64,000 nt of DNA. It comes from Nocardiopsis sp. FIRDI 009. Its GTDB lineage: Bacteria; Actinomycetota; Actinomycetes; Streptosporangiales; Streptosporangiaceae. Under the pieces are notes generated by a model. That model searched no databases. It was not told where the DNA came from and saw only the letters and a list, made by a program, of their open reading frames with translations. Positions 53,525-62,308 of the stretch are shown here, piece by piece. The stretch lies in contig NZ_QPNC01000011.1 in NCBI RefSeq assembly GCF_003386285.1, positions 1-64,000 of the forward strand. The letters run 5' to 3'. Position 1 is the first letter of the stretch. Each line of letters starts with the position of its first letter. A program made the translations under genes and the position numbers.

Positions 53525-53548
53525 AAAGGCCCTGTGACCAGGACCTTT
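53525..53548. terminator. Terminator between integrase and tRNA-Leu
   Basis: AAAGGCCCTG-TGAC-CAGGACCTTT, a 10-bp stem with one G-U pair. On the minus strand it is followed by a run of six T, so it terminates tRNA-Leu. It belongs to the element and replaces the chromosomal terminator now at 44019-44043. It can also stop the integrase transcript. Confidence 0.75.
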
Positions 53549-53552
53549 AGTT

Positions 53553-53570
53553 GTGTCCGAGGGGGGACTT
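53553..53570. repeat. att site, right copy within tRNA-Leu
   Basis: GTGTCCGAGGGGGGACTT, identical to 44051-44068, comprising the tRNA-Leu acceptor 3' strand and part of the T arm. The tRNA stays intact on this side, as expected for integration at a tRNA 3' end. Confidence 0.8.
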
Positions 53571-53638
53571 GAACCCCCATGTCCTTAACGGACACTAGCA
53601 CCTCAAGCTAGCGCGTCTACCTATTCCGCCACCCGGAC
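53554..53638 (-). tRNA. tRNA-Leu (anticodon GAG)
   Basis: 85 nt. Acceptor GTCCGGG pairs with CTCGGAC (one G-U), discriminator A, no encoded CCA. Anticodon stem CTAGC/GCTAG encloses loop TTGAGGT, so the anticodon is GAG (reads CUC/CUU). The long variable arm GTCC-GTTAA-GGAC and T arm GGGGG-TTCAAGT-CCCCC confirm a class II tRNA. Its 3' 17 bases form part of the att core. Confidence 0.95.
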
Positions 53639-53783
53639 TGGGCTGTGCTCGGCGCTTCTCGCGCCGGACAGGTCAACCATAGCAAAGGTCTGGAGCACCG
53701 CGAACCAGTTTCCGGGCGGGGGGCGGGCGTGACATGGTCGGTGGGACACGCACAAGCCCATGCGGCGGGACGGGAGTTGTGAG

Positions 53784-55106
53784 ATGGCAGAGCCGGACAA
53801 CGCGTTGAGCGCGGCCGAGGTCGAGGTCGTCGACCTGTGCAGGGAGCTCATCGAGATCGACACCTCCAACTACGGCGATCACTCGGGGCCCGGTGAGCGC
53901 AAGGCCGCCGAGTACGTCGCGGGCAGGCTCGACGAGGTCGGCGTCGAGTCCCGGATCTACGAGAAGCACCCCGGTCGGAGCAACGTGGTGGCGCGGATCA
54001 CGGGTGAGGACTCCACCCGTCCTCCGCTGCTCATCCACGGCCACCTGGACGTCGTCCCCGCGGCGCCCGACGACTGGACCCACCACCCCTTCGCGGGCGA
54101 GGTCGCCGACGGCTGCGTCTGGGGCCGCGGCGCCGTCGACATGAAGAACATGAACGCCATGGTCCTGGCCATGCTCCGGCAGCGCCTGCGCGAGGGGCGC
54201 CGTCCTCCGCGCGACATCGTGCTGGCCTTCCTCGCCGACGAGGAGGCGGGGGGCACGTGGGGCGCCCAGTACCTGGTCGCCGAGCACCCCGAGCTGTTCG
54301 CCGACTGCGACGCCGCGATCAGCGAGGTCGGCGGCTTCTCGTTCACGGTCCGGGACAACCGCCGCCTCTACCTGGTGGAGACCGCGGAGAAGGGCATCGC
54401 CTGGATGAAGCTGACCGCGCGCGGCACCGCCGGGCACGGGTCGATGGTCAACACCGACAACGCGGTCACCGAACTGGCGGCGGCCGTCGCCCGCCTCGGC
54501 GAGCACGAGTTCCCCGTGCAGCTCACCCCCACCGTGCGGACCTTCCTGGAGGAGATCTGCGAGGAGTTCGGGATCGCGTTCGACGAGCGCGACGTGGACG
54601 CCACCGTCGCCCGGCTCGGTCCGATCGCCCGGATGATCGGCGCCACGCTGCGCAACACCCTCAACCCCACGGTGCTCGGCGGCGGCTACAAGGCCAACGT
54701 CATCCCCGGTGAGGCGACGGCGCAGGTGGACGGCCGCTTCCTGCCGGGGACGGAGGATGAGTACTTCGCGACGATCGACCGCCTCCTCGGGCCGAAGGTC
54801 AGCCGCGAGTTCATCCACCACCTCCCGGCGGTGGAGACCTCCTTCGACGGCGGTCTGGTCACCGCCATGCAGGAGTCCCTGCTGGCCGAGGATCCGGGGG
54901 CCAGGGCCGTGCCCTACTGCCTGTCCGGCGGGACCGACGCCAAGAGCTTCTCCCGTCTGGGTGTGCGCAACTACGGGTTCTCCCCGTTGCGGCTGCCTCC
55001 GGAGCTGGACTTCGCGGGGATGTTCCACGGTGTCGACGAGCGCGTCCCGATCGACGGCCTTCGGTTCGGCGTGCGCGTTCTGGACAGGTTCGTCGGAATG
55101 AGCTGA
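53784..55106 (+). CDS. M20-family metallopeptidase/deacylase
   Basis: 440 aa from ATG 53784 (GGGAG eight bases upstream). M20 hallmarks: LLIHGHLDVVPAAPDDW (His and Asp metal ligands), WGRGAVDMKNMNAMVLAML, and AFLADEEAGGTWGAQYL with the catalytic Glu. Dimerisation domain in the middle (GTAGHGSMVNTDNAV) and a closing SGGTDAKSFSRLGVRNYGFSPL. It is probably a cytosolic Zn-dependent carboxypeptidase or acyl-amino-acid deacylase. First chromosomal gene beyond the integrated element. Confidence 0.9.
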   Translation: MAEPDNALSAAEVEVVDLCRELIEIDTSNYGDHSGPGERKAAEYVAGRLDEVGVESRIYEKHPGRSNVVARITGEDSTRPPLLIHGHLDVVPAAPDDWTHHPFAGEVADGCVWGRGAVDMKNMNAMVLAMLRQRLREGRRPPRDIVLAFLADEEAGGTWGAQYLVAEHPELFADCDAAISEVGGFSFTVRDNRRLYLVETAEKGIAWMKLTARGTAGHGSMVNTDNAVTELAAAVARLGEHEFPVQLTPTVRTFLEEICEEFGIAFDERDVDATVARLGPIARMIGATLRNTLNPTVLGGGYKANVIPGEATAQVDGRFLPGTEDEYFATIDRLLGPKVSREFIHHLPAVETSFDGGLVTAMQESLLAEDPGARAVPYCLSGGTDAKSFSRLGVRNYGFSPLRLPPELDFAGMFHGVDERVPIDGLRFGVRVLDRFVGMS

Positions 55107-55142
55107 CTCCGTCCGGGTTCGCGGTGCCCTTCCGGGGCGGGA

Positions 55143-55163
55143 GCGCCGAGAACTTCTCGGCGC
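55143..55163. terminator. Hairpin terminator after M20 gene
   Basis: GCGCCGAGAA-C-TTCTCGGCGC, a perfect 10-bp inverted repeat 37 bp after the M20 stop. Confidence 0.6.
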
Positions 55164-55334
55164 GATCCGCGATCACACCCACGTTCACCCAACGTGATGA
55201 TACGGTTGCTTTCAGTTCGACGGTGCTGAGGTTCCGTGCTCGCGTCAGCGCGCGCCACGAACCCCGCACCGCCGTGCGACCGGTGGAACCGCCGCACGGG
55301 ACCGTCCAGTGACAGTGAGATGAGGGGGCATCCG

Positions 55335-56360
55335 ATGGTGCTCGCGGGACGAGGGTGGCTGGTGTCGTCCAGCCGCGCTGCCCGTGACGCCCAGGGCCCC
55401 TACGTCCGACTGTTGCTCCTGTCCGGCATCGCCGCCGTCGCGTGGCTGGCCGGGGGATTCGGTGTCGCGCAGGCCGACACCGCCCCCGAGACCGGCGGAC
55501 TGGTCGACCTCGTCATCGGAGCGCAGGACGCGACCGAGGACCCCGGCCGGGCCGACACCCCGCGTGAGCAGGCGCTCGCCGACGCCGAGTCCAAGGCCGC
55601 GTCGACCGCCTCGTCGCTCACCGGCACCGTCGTCCCCCAGGCCGCCGCGCTGCCCGCGCGCGCCCTGGACGGGACCGGTGTCACCGCGGCGCTGGAGGAG
55701 ACCGCCGCCGGTGCGGCCGCCGCCCGCGTGGTCGGCGACACCACCAGGACCGTCGACGGCACCGCCCGCGGTGCCGGAGAGCTCGTCACCGGCGTCGCCC
55801 GAGCGGGCCGGGGCGTGGTGGAGACCACCGACGACTCCCTGCGCGGCACCAGCCTGGTCGACACGGTCACCGACGGCCTGACCGACGCGGGGGAGGACGT
55901 CGGCGACACCGTGCGCCGCACGGTCCCCGTCGACCTGCCGTCCCTCGACGCCGACACCGACCACGTCCCGTCGCACGAGACGGGCGGGGCCAGCGCCCCG
56001 GACGCCGTCCGGGACCGGGACCGGGAGGAAGCCCCGGAGGCCGACACCGACGCCGACGCGCCCGCGGTCGCGCCCGCGACCGTCTGGAACACGGCCCCGT
56101 CCGAGACGGTCGTCGAGTCGGCCGACGACGACGGCCAGACCGCCGACCGCGTCCACCTCATCGCCGGTGGCGCGCCGCACTCGTCCGGGACCGACGCCAC
56201 CGGTGCGTCCGCGCCGTCGTTCCCCACGCCCGGCGCGGCCGGGTTCCTCATGGCCAGGGACGTGCACACCGCTCCCCAGGCCCAGCGGGTCGCCCTGCCC
56301 GGCGACCCCACCCTGGTCGTCCGCGACGCCGCCGACGACCCCTCCTACTCCCCTGACTAG
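55335..56360 (+). CDS. Secreted Ala/Asp/Thr-rich protein
   Basis: 341 aa from ATG 55335 (GAGGGGG six bases upstream); an ATG five codons earlier is the alternative. Signal peptide or anchor at about 22-50 (YVRLLLLSGIAAVAWLAGGFGVAQA, cleavage likely after AQA). The rest is low-complexity, acidic and Thr/Ala-rich (TAALEETAAGAAAARVVGDTTRTVDGTARGAGELVTGVARAGRGVVETTDDSLRGT) with no cysteine and no known domain. It lies next to two chaplin-type genes, so a cell-envelope role is plausible. Confidence 0.65.
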   Translation: MVLAGRGWLVSSSRAARDAQGPYVRLLLLSGIAAVAWLAGGFGVAQADTAPETGGLVDLVIGAQDATEDPGRADTPREQALADAESKAASTASSLTGTVVPQAAALPARALDGTGVTAALEETAAGAAAARVVGDTTRTVDGTARGAGELVTGVARAGRGVVETTDDSLRGTSLVDTVTDGLTDAGEDVGDTVRRTVPVDLPSLDADTDHVPSHETGGASAPDAVRDRDREEAPEADTDADAPAVAPATVWNTAPSETVVESADDDGQTADRVHLIAGGAPHSSGTDATGASAPSFPTPGAAGFLMARDVHTAPQAQRVALPGDPTLVVRDAADDPSYSPD

Positions 56361-56514
56361 TCGCGCCTGACGACCGCGGCCGGTCAGTAGTGCGCCCAGC
56401 GCGCTCTCCCCGCCTCTCCGGTGGGTGTCCGCTCCTTCGCTGATCCAGCCTGGAGCCGCCGTCCGTGGTCACACGAGCCGCAAGCAGACTTCCTCGTTGA
56501 CCCAAGGACATGAG

Positions 56515-57156
56515 ATGACCCACGCAACAGCTTCCCGCGTCGCCGCCCTCGTCGCGGCCGGATTCCTCACCGCCACCGGTGGCGCGGCCCACGCCGACAC
56601 CACCACCAGCGGCAACGGTTCGATCGGCGGCGGCAACCAGGTCGGGGCCGACATCGACGTCCCCGTCAACGTCTGCGGCAACGCCGTCGCCGTGGTCGGT
56701 GTGGCCGGGGCCGGGTGCGTGGACGGCGACGCCGTCGTCCACGACGGGTACGGCGGGGAGTCCGGCTCCCCGGCGACGCCGGGTGACCGCCGTCCCGACG
56801 ACAGCCACGACGGCTACTACGACGACGGCGAGACCCCCGACGACAACCCCAGGGAGGACTCTCCCGACGAGAGCCCGAGCCCGGCGGAGACCGCCTCCCC
56901 CAGCCCGGAGGAGTCCCCCGCCCCCACCGAGGAGAACCGCGGTGAGTCCTCGGAGGGAGAGGAGGGCGCGCCTCCGCAGGAGCGGCCGGGGACCCCCGTC
57001 TCCGAGGGGTCCGCCCCGCCCGGAGACGACACCGAACTGGCGGTCACCGGTGCCGACGCGACCGGGGTGCTCTGGATGGTCGTCGCCGCCCTCGCCACCG
57101 CCGCGGCCGGGGCCGGACTGATCCTCATGGGTCTCCGCCGGCGCGCCCGCGCCTGA
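56515..57156 (+). CDS. Long chaplin with LAVTG sortase signal
   Basis: 213 aa. Signal peptide (cleavage near AHA-D, residue 27). One chaplin domain at about 30-68: TSGNGSIGGGNQVGADIDVPVNVCGNAVAVVGVAGAGC with the disulfide pair Cys54/Cys68. An acidic Pro/Ser/Glu spacer follows (SPSPAETASPSPEESPAPTEEN). C-terminal LAVTG (175-179), hydrophobic helix and RRRARA tail form a class E sortase (LAxTG) signal. Chaplins are amphipathic surface proteins for aerial growth; the anchored type is fixed to the wall. The sortase is not in the window. Confidence 0.88.
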   Translation: MTHATASRVAALVAAGFLTATGGAAHADTTTSGNGSIGGGNQVGADIDVPVNVCGNAVAVVGVAGAGCVDGDAVVHDGYGGESGSPATPGDRRPDDSHDGYYDDGETPDDNPREDSPDESPSPAETASPSPEESPAPTEENRGESSEGEEGAPPQERPGTPVSEGSAPPGDDTELAVTGADATGVLWMVVAALATAAAGAGLILMGLRRRARA

Positions 57157-57475
57157 TCGGCCACCCGGGCCGCCGAGCGGTCCGGGGGTTGACGCGAGTC
57201 CCGCAGCACCGGCCGCAGCCGAGATCGCGGGGTTCACGTCAGCCGCCGCTCACCCAGAGCGGAGCTGATCGACGGAGCGCGCGCGTTCGCCCGCACCCAG
57301 CGGAGACGGACCGCGGCGCGCTCACCAGCCCGGCAGACACGCACCGCCCAGGTGCGCGGCCGACCGGATGATCCCCGGGCTCGGTCGAGGGCCCGCGTCC
57401 CATCCAGGGGCGCGGAACGGCCTGTGGCCCCAAGCACGACACCTTCTCAACTCGTTTTCCGAAAGGACTTCCCAC

Positions 57476-58804
57476 ATGAGTAAGTGGGCTGGCACATCAG
57501 CGAAGGCCATGCTCCTGGCAGCCGGCTTCGTCGCCCTGGGGACGGGAGTGGCGTTCGCCGACGGCGACATCGCCACCTCCGGCAACGGTTCGATCGGCGG
57601 CGGCAACCAGCTGGTCGTCGACGGCGACGTGCCGATCAACGTCTGCGGCAACTCGATCGGAGCCGTGCTGGGCGTCTCCGGCGCCTCCTGCACCGGTTCG
57701 ACGGCGGCCGTGATCGAGGACGACCGCGACATCGCCACCTCGGGCAACGGCTCGATCCTGGGCGGCAACCAGGCCGTCGTCGACGGCGACATCCCGGTCA
57801 ACGTGGCGGGCAACGCCATCGGCGCGGTGGGCGGCATGGCCGGTGCCCAGGCCACCGACGCCAACGCCCTGGTCGTGCACGACGCCGCGGACGGCGACGG
57901 CGGTGGCGACATCGCCTCGTCGGGCAACGGCTCGGTCCTGGGCGGCAACCAGATCGTGGGCGACCTGGACGTGCCGGTGAACATCTCCGGCAACGCGGTC
58001 GGCGCCCTGGGCGGCGTCGCGGGCGCCGCGGCCACCGACACCAACGCGATCGTGCACGACGTCGCGGACGGCGACGGCGGCGGCAACGGCGGCGGCTACC
58101 GCGCCCACCAGTCGGCCCCCGCCGAGTTCGGCACGATGGACCTGGTCGGCGAGGCCGCCGAGAACGTCCAGGTGCTGCCCGACACCTCCGGCGTGGACGC
58201 GGGCGTGCTCCGCCAGTCGGCCCCCGCCGAGCGCGAGCACATGGCGCACTCGGACATCGCCACCTCCGGCAACGGCTCCCTGGTCGGCGGCAACCAGCTG
58301 GTGGCCGACCTGGCGGTCCCGATCAACTTCTCCGGTAACGCGATCGGCGCCGTGGGCGGTGTCGCGGGCGCGGCGGCCACCGACACCGGGGCGGTCGTGC
58401 ACGACGGCCACGACGTGGCCACCTCCGGCAACGGCTCGGTGCTCGGCGGCAACCAGGCCGTCATCGACGGCGACGTGCCGGTGAACATCACGGGCAACGC
58501 CGTCGGCGCCGTGCTCGGCACCGCCGGAGCGAGCTCCACCGGCGACACCGCCGAGGTCGACCACATGAGCGCCCCCGTCGAGCACCAGTCGGGTGCCCTG
58601 GACGCCGCCCCCGTCCTGCACGAACTGCCCGAGGTGCCCGTCTCGGAGATGGTGCCCGTCCAGTACGACCTGAGCGAGACCACGACCCAGGCCGTCCAGG
58701 AGCACGCGCCCGAGCGGGCCGACGAACTGCCCGAGGCCTCGTCGGCCATGCAGGCCGCCGACCCGGTCGGCCAGCTGCTCGGGGTCGCCGGCGTGGGCCT
58801 GTAA
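57476..58804 (+). CDS. Five-repeat chaplin-like secreted protein
   Basis: 442 aa from ATG 57476 (AAAGGA upstream). Signal peptide MSKWAGTSAKAMLLAAGFVA with cleavage near AFA-D. Five chaplin-type repeats begin at about residues 31, 85, 145, 240 and 303, each with D-x-A-(T/S)SGNGS-x-x-GGNQ...(V/I)P(V/I)N-x-x-GN(A/S)(I/V)GA. Only the first keeps the cysteine pair (Cys57, Cys72); the others have Ala/Ser/Thr there. Ends with a Glu/Val-rich region and no membrane anchor or sortase signal. Normal short chaplins have one domain and two Cys. Likely a surface amyloid-like or structural protein. Confidence 0.85.
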   Translation: MSKWAGTSAKAMLLAAGFVALGTGVAFADGDIATSGNGSIGGGNQLVVDGDVPINVCGNSIGAVLGVSGASCTGSTAAVIEDDRDIATSGNGSILGGNQAVVDGDIPVNVAGNAIGAVGGMAGAQATDANALVVHDAADGDGGGDIASSGNGSVLGGNQIVGDLDVPVNISGNAVGALGGVAGAAATDTNAIVHDVADGDGGGNGGGYRAHQSAPAEFGTMDLVGEAAENVQVLPDTSGVDAGVLRQSAPAEREHMAHSDIATSGNGSLVGGNQLVADLAVPINFSGNAIGAVGGVAGAAATDTGAVVHDGHDVATSGNGSVLGGNQAVIDGDVPVNITGNAVGAVLGTAGASSTGDTAEVDHMSAPVEHQSGALDAAPVLHELPEVPVSEMVPVQYDLSETTTQAVQEHAPERADELPEASSAMQAADPVGQLLGVAGVGL

Positions 58805-58858
58805 CGGCCCGGCGGGATCTCCGCCCAGGGGTGGTGGGCCGGACGGCCGGAGGAGTGC

Positions 58859-58901
58859 GGTGTCTCGTTCCGTAATGGATCGCGGTGGACTGCGAGACGC
58901 C
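58859..58901. repeat. Structured repeat, copy 1
   Basis: A 25-nt constant core (TTCCGTAATGGATCGCGGTG then GACTG, 58868-58892) is enclosed by a 9-bp stem GGTGTCTCG/CGAGACGCC. A second copy at 58999-59035 has the same core but a different, still complementary stem. Confidence 0.7.
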
Positions 58902-58998
58902 GAACACCACCGGACGGCGGTGCACACCCTGGAGGAGGTTCCGTGACCGGCGCTCCGGCGCCGCGGACGTCGTCCGTGTCCGGTGAGTCGCCTCCGCA

Positions 58999-59035
58999 CT
59001 CCCGTTCCGTAATGGATCGCGGTGGACTGCGGGAG
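58999..59035. repeat. Structured repeat, copy 2
   Basis: Identical 25-nt core (59005-59029) enclosed by CTCCCG/CGGGAG. Compared with copy 1 (GTCTCG/CGAGAC) two base pairs change on both sides together, which points to selection on a hairpin. Confidence 0.7.
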
Positions 59036-59070
59036 CGTGGGGGTGACAGCCACCGGTCCAGGACGTGAGC

Positions 59071-59102
59071 CGAGTCCTCCCGGGAATATCCGGGAGGACT
59101 CG
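59071..59102. terminator. Hairpin terminator upstream of topA
   Basis: CGAGTCCTCCCGG-GAATAT-CCGGGAGGACTCG, a perfect 13-bp stem with a 6-nt loop. It probably ends the chaplin-like transcript. The remaining ~335 bp to topA hold its promoter; no further gene is seen. Confidence 0.75.
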
Positions 59103-59438
59103 CCGCATTCTGGTGGTCGTGGAGCACCGACCCTCCGAGTGTGACTGATGTCACTGTGGAAGTGAGTTCCGGGTGCTCCTCGGAGGCGGTGGGCGACCGT
59201 GGGAGACGGTCGCCACGGCCACGCGCGGACACCGTGGAGCGGTACCGGGTCGGATAACGCTTATTCTGCGGGTGCCGATGGTTGTGAGACCGGCGCCCGC
59301 GGACCGGGGGAGTCCCGGACCCGAGCAGCCGCTCACCCATCGACGGGGGAGGGCCTGGCATTCGGTTACTGTCGGTTCCCAGGGAACCGCAGGACCACGG
59401 TCGGACAGATCACGTAGGGCTAGACGTAGGGGAACAGC

Positions 59439-62300
59439 GTGCCACCCACGAAGGGCAGCGCCGGCAAGAACGGCTCGAAGGACAGCGGACGGCAGGGAGC
59501 GGGAACCGCTCTCGTCATCGTCGAGTCGCCCGCCAAGGCGAAGACCATCGCCGGTTATCTGGGCCGCGGCTACGTCGTGGAGTCCAGCATCGGCCACATC
59601 CGTGACCTGCCCACCAAGGCCGCCGAGATCCCCGCCAAGTACAAGGGGCAGCCGTGGGCACGGCTCGGCGTGGACGTCGACGGCGACTTCGAGCCGCTCT
59701 ACGTCGTCAACGCCGACAAGAAGTCGCACGTCAAGAAGCTCAAGGAGCTCATGGCGGAGGCCGACGAACTCCTCCTCGCCACAGATGAGGACCGCGAGGG
59801 CGAGGCGATCGCCTGGCACCTGCGCGAGGAGCTCAAGCCGAAGATCCCCGTCCGCCGCATGGTGTTCAACGAGATCACCAAGGACGCCATCCAGCGCGCC
59901 GCCAACAACACGCGCGACCTGAACACGCGGCTGGTCAGCGCGCAGGAGACGCGCCGCATCCTGGACCGCCTCTACGGCTACGAGGTCTCCCCCGTGCTGT
60001 GGAAGAAGGTCATGCCCAAGCTCTCCGCCGGGCGGGTGCAGTCGGTCGCCACGCGCCTGGTGGTCGAGCGCGAACGCGAGCGGATGGCCTTCACCTCCGC
60101 CGAGTACTGGGACATCAAGGCGGTCTTCGACGCCACCGAGGCGGGCGCCTCCGAGGGGCCCGTCGCCTTCCCCGCCGCCCTGGTCAGCGTGGACGGCACG
60201 CGGGTGGCCCTCGGCCGCGACTTCACCTCCCAGGGCACGCTGCGCTCCGACCGCTCCGTCCGGCACCTGGACGAGGCGGCCGCGCGCGGGCTCGCCGAGC
60301 GGCTGAACGGCGCCGGCTTCACGGTCAAGTCCGTGGAGCGCAAGCCCTACCGCCGTTCCCCGTACGCGCCGTTCCGCACCACGACCCTCCAGCAGGAGGC
60401 GTCCCGCAAGCTCGGCCTGTCCGCGAAGCAGACCATGCAGGTCGCCCAGCGGCTGTACGAGAACGGTCACATCACCTACATGCGTACCGACAGCACCACG
60501 CTGTCGGAGAGCGCGGTGAACGCCGCGCGTTCGCAGGCCCAGCGCCTGTACGGCGCCGACCACGTGCCCGACAAGCCGCGCGTGTACGCCAGCAAGGTCA
60601 AGAACGCGCAGGAGGCGCACGAGGCCATCCGCCCGGCGGGTGACGAGTTCCGCATCCCCTCCCAGACCGGCCTGTCCGGTCCCGAGCTCCGCCTCTACGA
60701 GCTGATCTGGAAGCGCACGGTCGCCTCCCAGATGAAGGACGCGGTCGGCGAGTCCGTCACCGTGCGGATCGAGGGCACCTCCGCCAGCGGCGAGGTCGCC
60801 GAGTTCAGCGCGACCGGCAAGATCATCACCTTCCACGGGTTCCTCAAGGCCTACGTCGAGGGCTCCGACGACCCGGCCGCCGACCTGGACGACCGCGAGC
60901 GGCGCCTCCCGCCGATGGCCGAGGGCGACCCGCTCAAGGCCCAGACGCTGGAGGCCGAGGGACACAGCACCCGTCCGCCCGCCCGCTACACCGAGGCCAC
61001 CCTGGTCAAGGAGTTGGAGGAGCGGGAGATCGGGCGCCCGTCCACCTACGCCTCGATCATCGGCACCATCCTGGACCGCGGCTACGTGTTCAAGAAGGGC
61101 ACGGCGCTCGTGCCGTCCTTCCTGGCCTTCGCGGTGGTCCAGCTCCTGGAGCGGCACTTCGGGAACCTGGTGGACTACGAGTTCACCGCCCGCATGGAGG
61201 AGGTGCTCGACGACATCGCCCGCGGCGAGACGGAGAGCCTGCCGTGGCTGCGCCGGTTCTACTTCGGCGGTGAGGACCCCCAGGGCCAGCAGGAGACCGG
61301 TCTCAAGGAGCTGGTGGGCGACCACCTGGCCGAGATCGACCCCAAGGAGGTCTCCTCCCTGCCGCTGCCCGGTACGGACATCGTCCTGCGGGTGGGGCGG
61401 TTCGGCCCGTACCTGGACCGGAACGGGGAGCGCGCCAACGTTCCCGAGGACCTGGCCCCGGACGAGCTGACCAAGGAGAAGGCCGAGGAACTGCTCGCCC
61501 AGCCCAGCGGCGACCGCGAACTCGGCACCGACCCCGAGACCGGCCGCGCGATCGTGGCCAAGACCGGGCGGTTCGGCCCCTACGTCACCGAGGTCATCGA
61601 GGAGCCCGCCGAGGACGGCGGCAAGGGCAAGGCGAAGGCCAAGGTCAAGCCGCGCACGAGCTCCCTGTTCAAGTCGATGGACCTGGACACCGTCACCCTT
61701 GAGGACGCGCTGCGGCTGCTGTCGCTGCCCCGCGTCGTCGGTGAGCTCGACGGTGAGGAGGTCACCGCGCAGAACGGCCGGTACGGCCCCTACCTGAAGA
61801 AGGGCACCGACAGCCGCTCGCTGGAGACCGAGGAGCAGATCTTCACGGTCACCCTGGAGGAGGCCAAGGCGCTCTTCGCCCAGCCCAAGCAGCGCGGCCG
61901 CCGCGCCGCGGCCCCGCCCCTGCGCGAACTGGGGGAGGACCCGGCCTCCGGCGCCAAGATGGTCATCAAGGACGGACGTTTCGGCCCCTACGTCACGGAC
62001 GGGGAGGTGAACGCCTCCCTGCGCAAGGGGGACGAGGTCGGGTCGATCACCGACGAGCGCGCCGCCGAGCTGCTCGCCGAGCGGCGCGCCAAGGCGCCGG
62101 CCAAGAAGAAGCCCTCCGCGAAGAAGACCACGGCCAAGAAGTCGACGACCGCGAAGAAGTCGACGACCGCCAAGTCCGGCGCCACGACGACGAAGAAGGC
62201 GTCGACCACGCGCAAGGCCGCGGGCGCCAAGGGCGCCGCCGCGAAGAAGGACGGCACGCCGAGGACGACGGCGAGGAAGTCCGCCACCGAGGAGTCCTGA
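59439..62300 (+). CDS. topA: DNA topoisomerase I
   Basis: 953 aa, GTG 59439 with AGGGGA upstream. Type IA topoisomerase: TOPRIM domain at about 22-150 (ALVIVESPAKAKTIAGYLG, DEDREGEAIAWHL), active-site Tyr347 in GHITYMRTDST. C-terminal repeats GRFGPYL/GRFGPYVT/GRYGPYLKKGTD replace the zinc fingers of enterobacterial TopA. A Lys/Ala/Thr-rich tail (KKKPSAKKTTAKKSTTAKKS) helps processivity in actinobacteria. It relaxes negative supercoils. The MFS-Tmk gene follows, a conserved actinobacterial neighbourhood. Confidence 0.97.
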   Translation: MPPTKGSAGKNGSKDSGRQGAGTALVIVESPAKAKTIAGYLGRGYVVESSIGHIRDLPTKAAEIPAKYKGQPWARLGVDVDGDFEPLYVVNADKKSHVKKLKELMAEADELLLATDEDREGEAIAWHLREELKPKIPVRRMVFNEITKDAIQRAANNTRDLNTRLVSAQETRRILDRLYGYEVSPVLWKKVMPKLSAGRVQSVATRLVVERERERMAFTSAEYWDIKAVFDATEAGASEGPVAFPAALVSVDGTRVALGRDFTSQGTLRSDRSVRHLDEAAARGLAERLNGAGFTVKSVERKPYRRSPYAPFRTTTLQQEASRKLGLSAKQTMQVAQRLYENGHITYMRTDSTTLSESAVNAARSQAQRLYGADHVPDKPRVYASKVKNAQEAHEAIRPAGDEFRIPSQTGLSGPELRLYELIWKRTVASQMKDAVGESVTVRIEGTSASGEVAEFSATGKIITFHGFLKAYVEGSDDPAADLDDRERRLPPMAEGDPLKAQTLEAEGHSTRPPARYTEATLVKELEEREIGRPSTYASIIGTILDRGYVFKKGTALVPSFLAFAVVQLLERHFGNLVDYEFTARMEEVLDDIARGETESLPWLRRFYFGGEDPQGQQETGLKELVGDHLAEIDPKEVSSLPLPGTDIVLRVGRFGPYLDRNGERANVPEDLAPDELTKEKAEELLAQPSGDRELGTDPETGRAIVAKTGRFGPYVTEVIEEPAEDGGKGKAKAKVKPRTSSLFKSMDLDTVTLEDALRLLSLPRVVGELDGEEVTAQNGRYGPYLKKGTDSRSLETEEQIFTVTLEEAKALFAQPKQRGRRAAAPPLRELGEDPASGAKMVIKDGRFGPYVTDGEVNASLRKGDEVGSITDERAAELLAERRAKAPAKKKPSAKKTTAKKSTTAKKSTTAKSGATTTKKASTTRKAAGAKGAAAKKDGTPRTTARKSATEES

Positions 62301-62308
62301 CACGCGCC

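Larger units (their letters stand above)
44051..53570. mobile_element. Integrated element in tRNA-Leu(GAG), AICE-like remnant
   Basis: About 9.5 kb bounded by an exact 18-bp repeat of the tRNA-Leu 3' end, with a tyrosine integrase gene pointing at the tRNA, as in pSAM2-type actinomycete elements. A DUF2637 (SpdB-like) gene supports that ancestry. No replication initiator or FtsK/Tra translocase gene is seen, so it is probably degraded. The cargo includes an orphan CRISPR array, IS remnants and a three-gene export-like operon. Base composition inside is visibly less GC-extreme than in the flanks. Confidence 0.75.
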
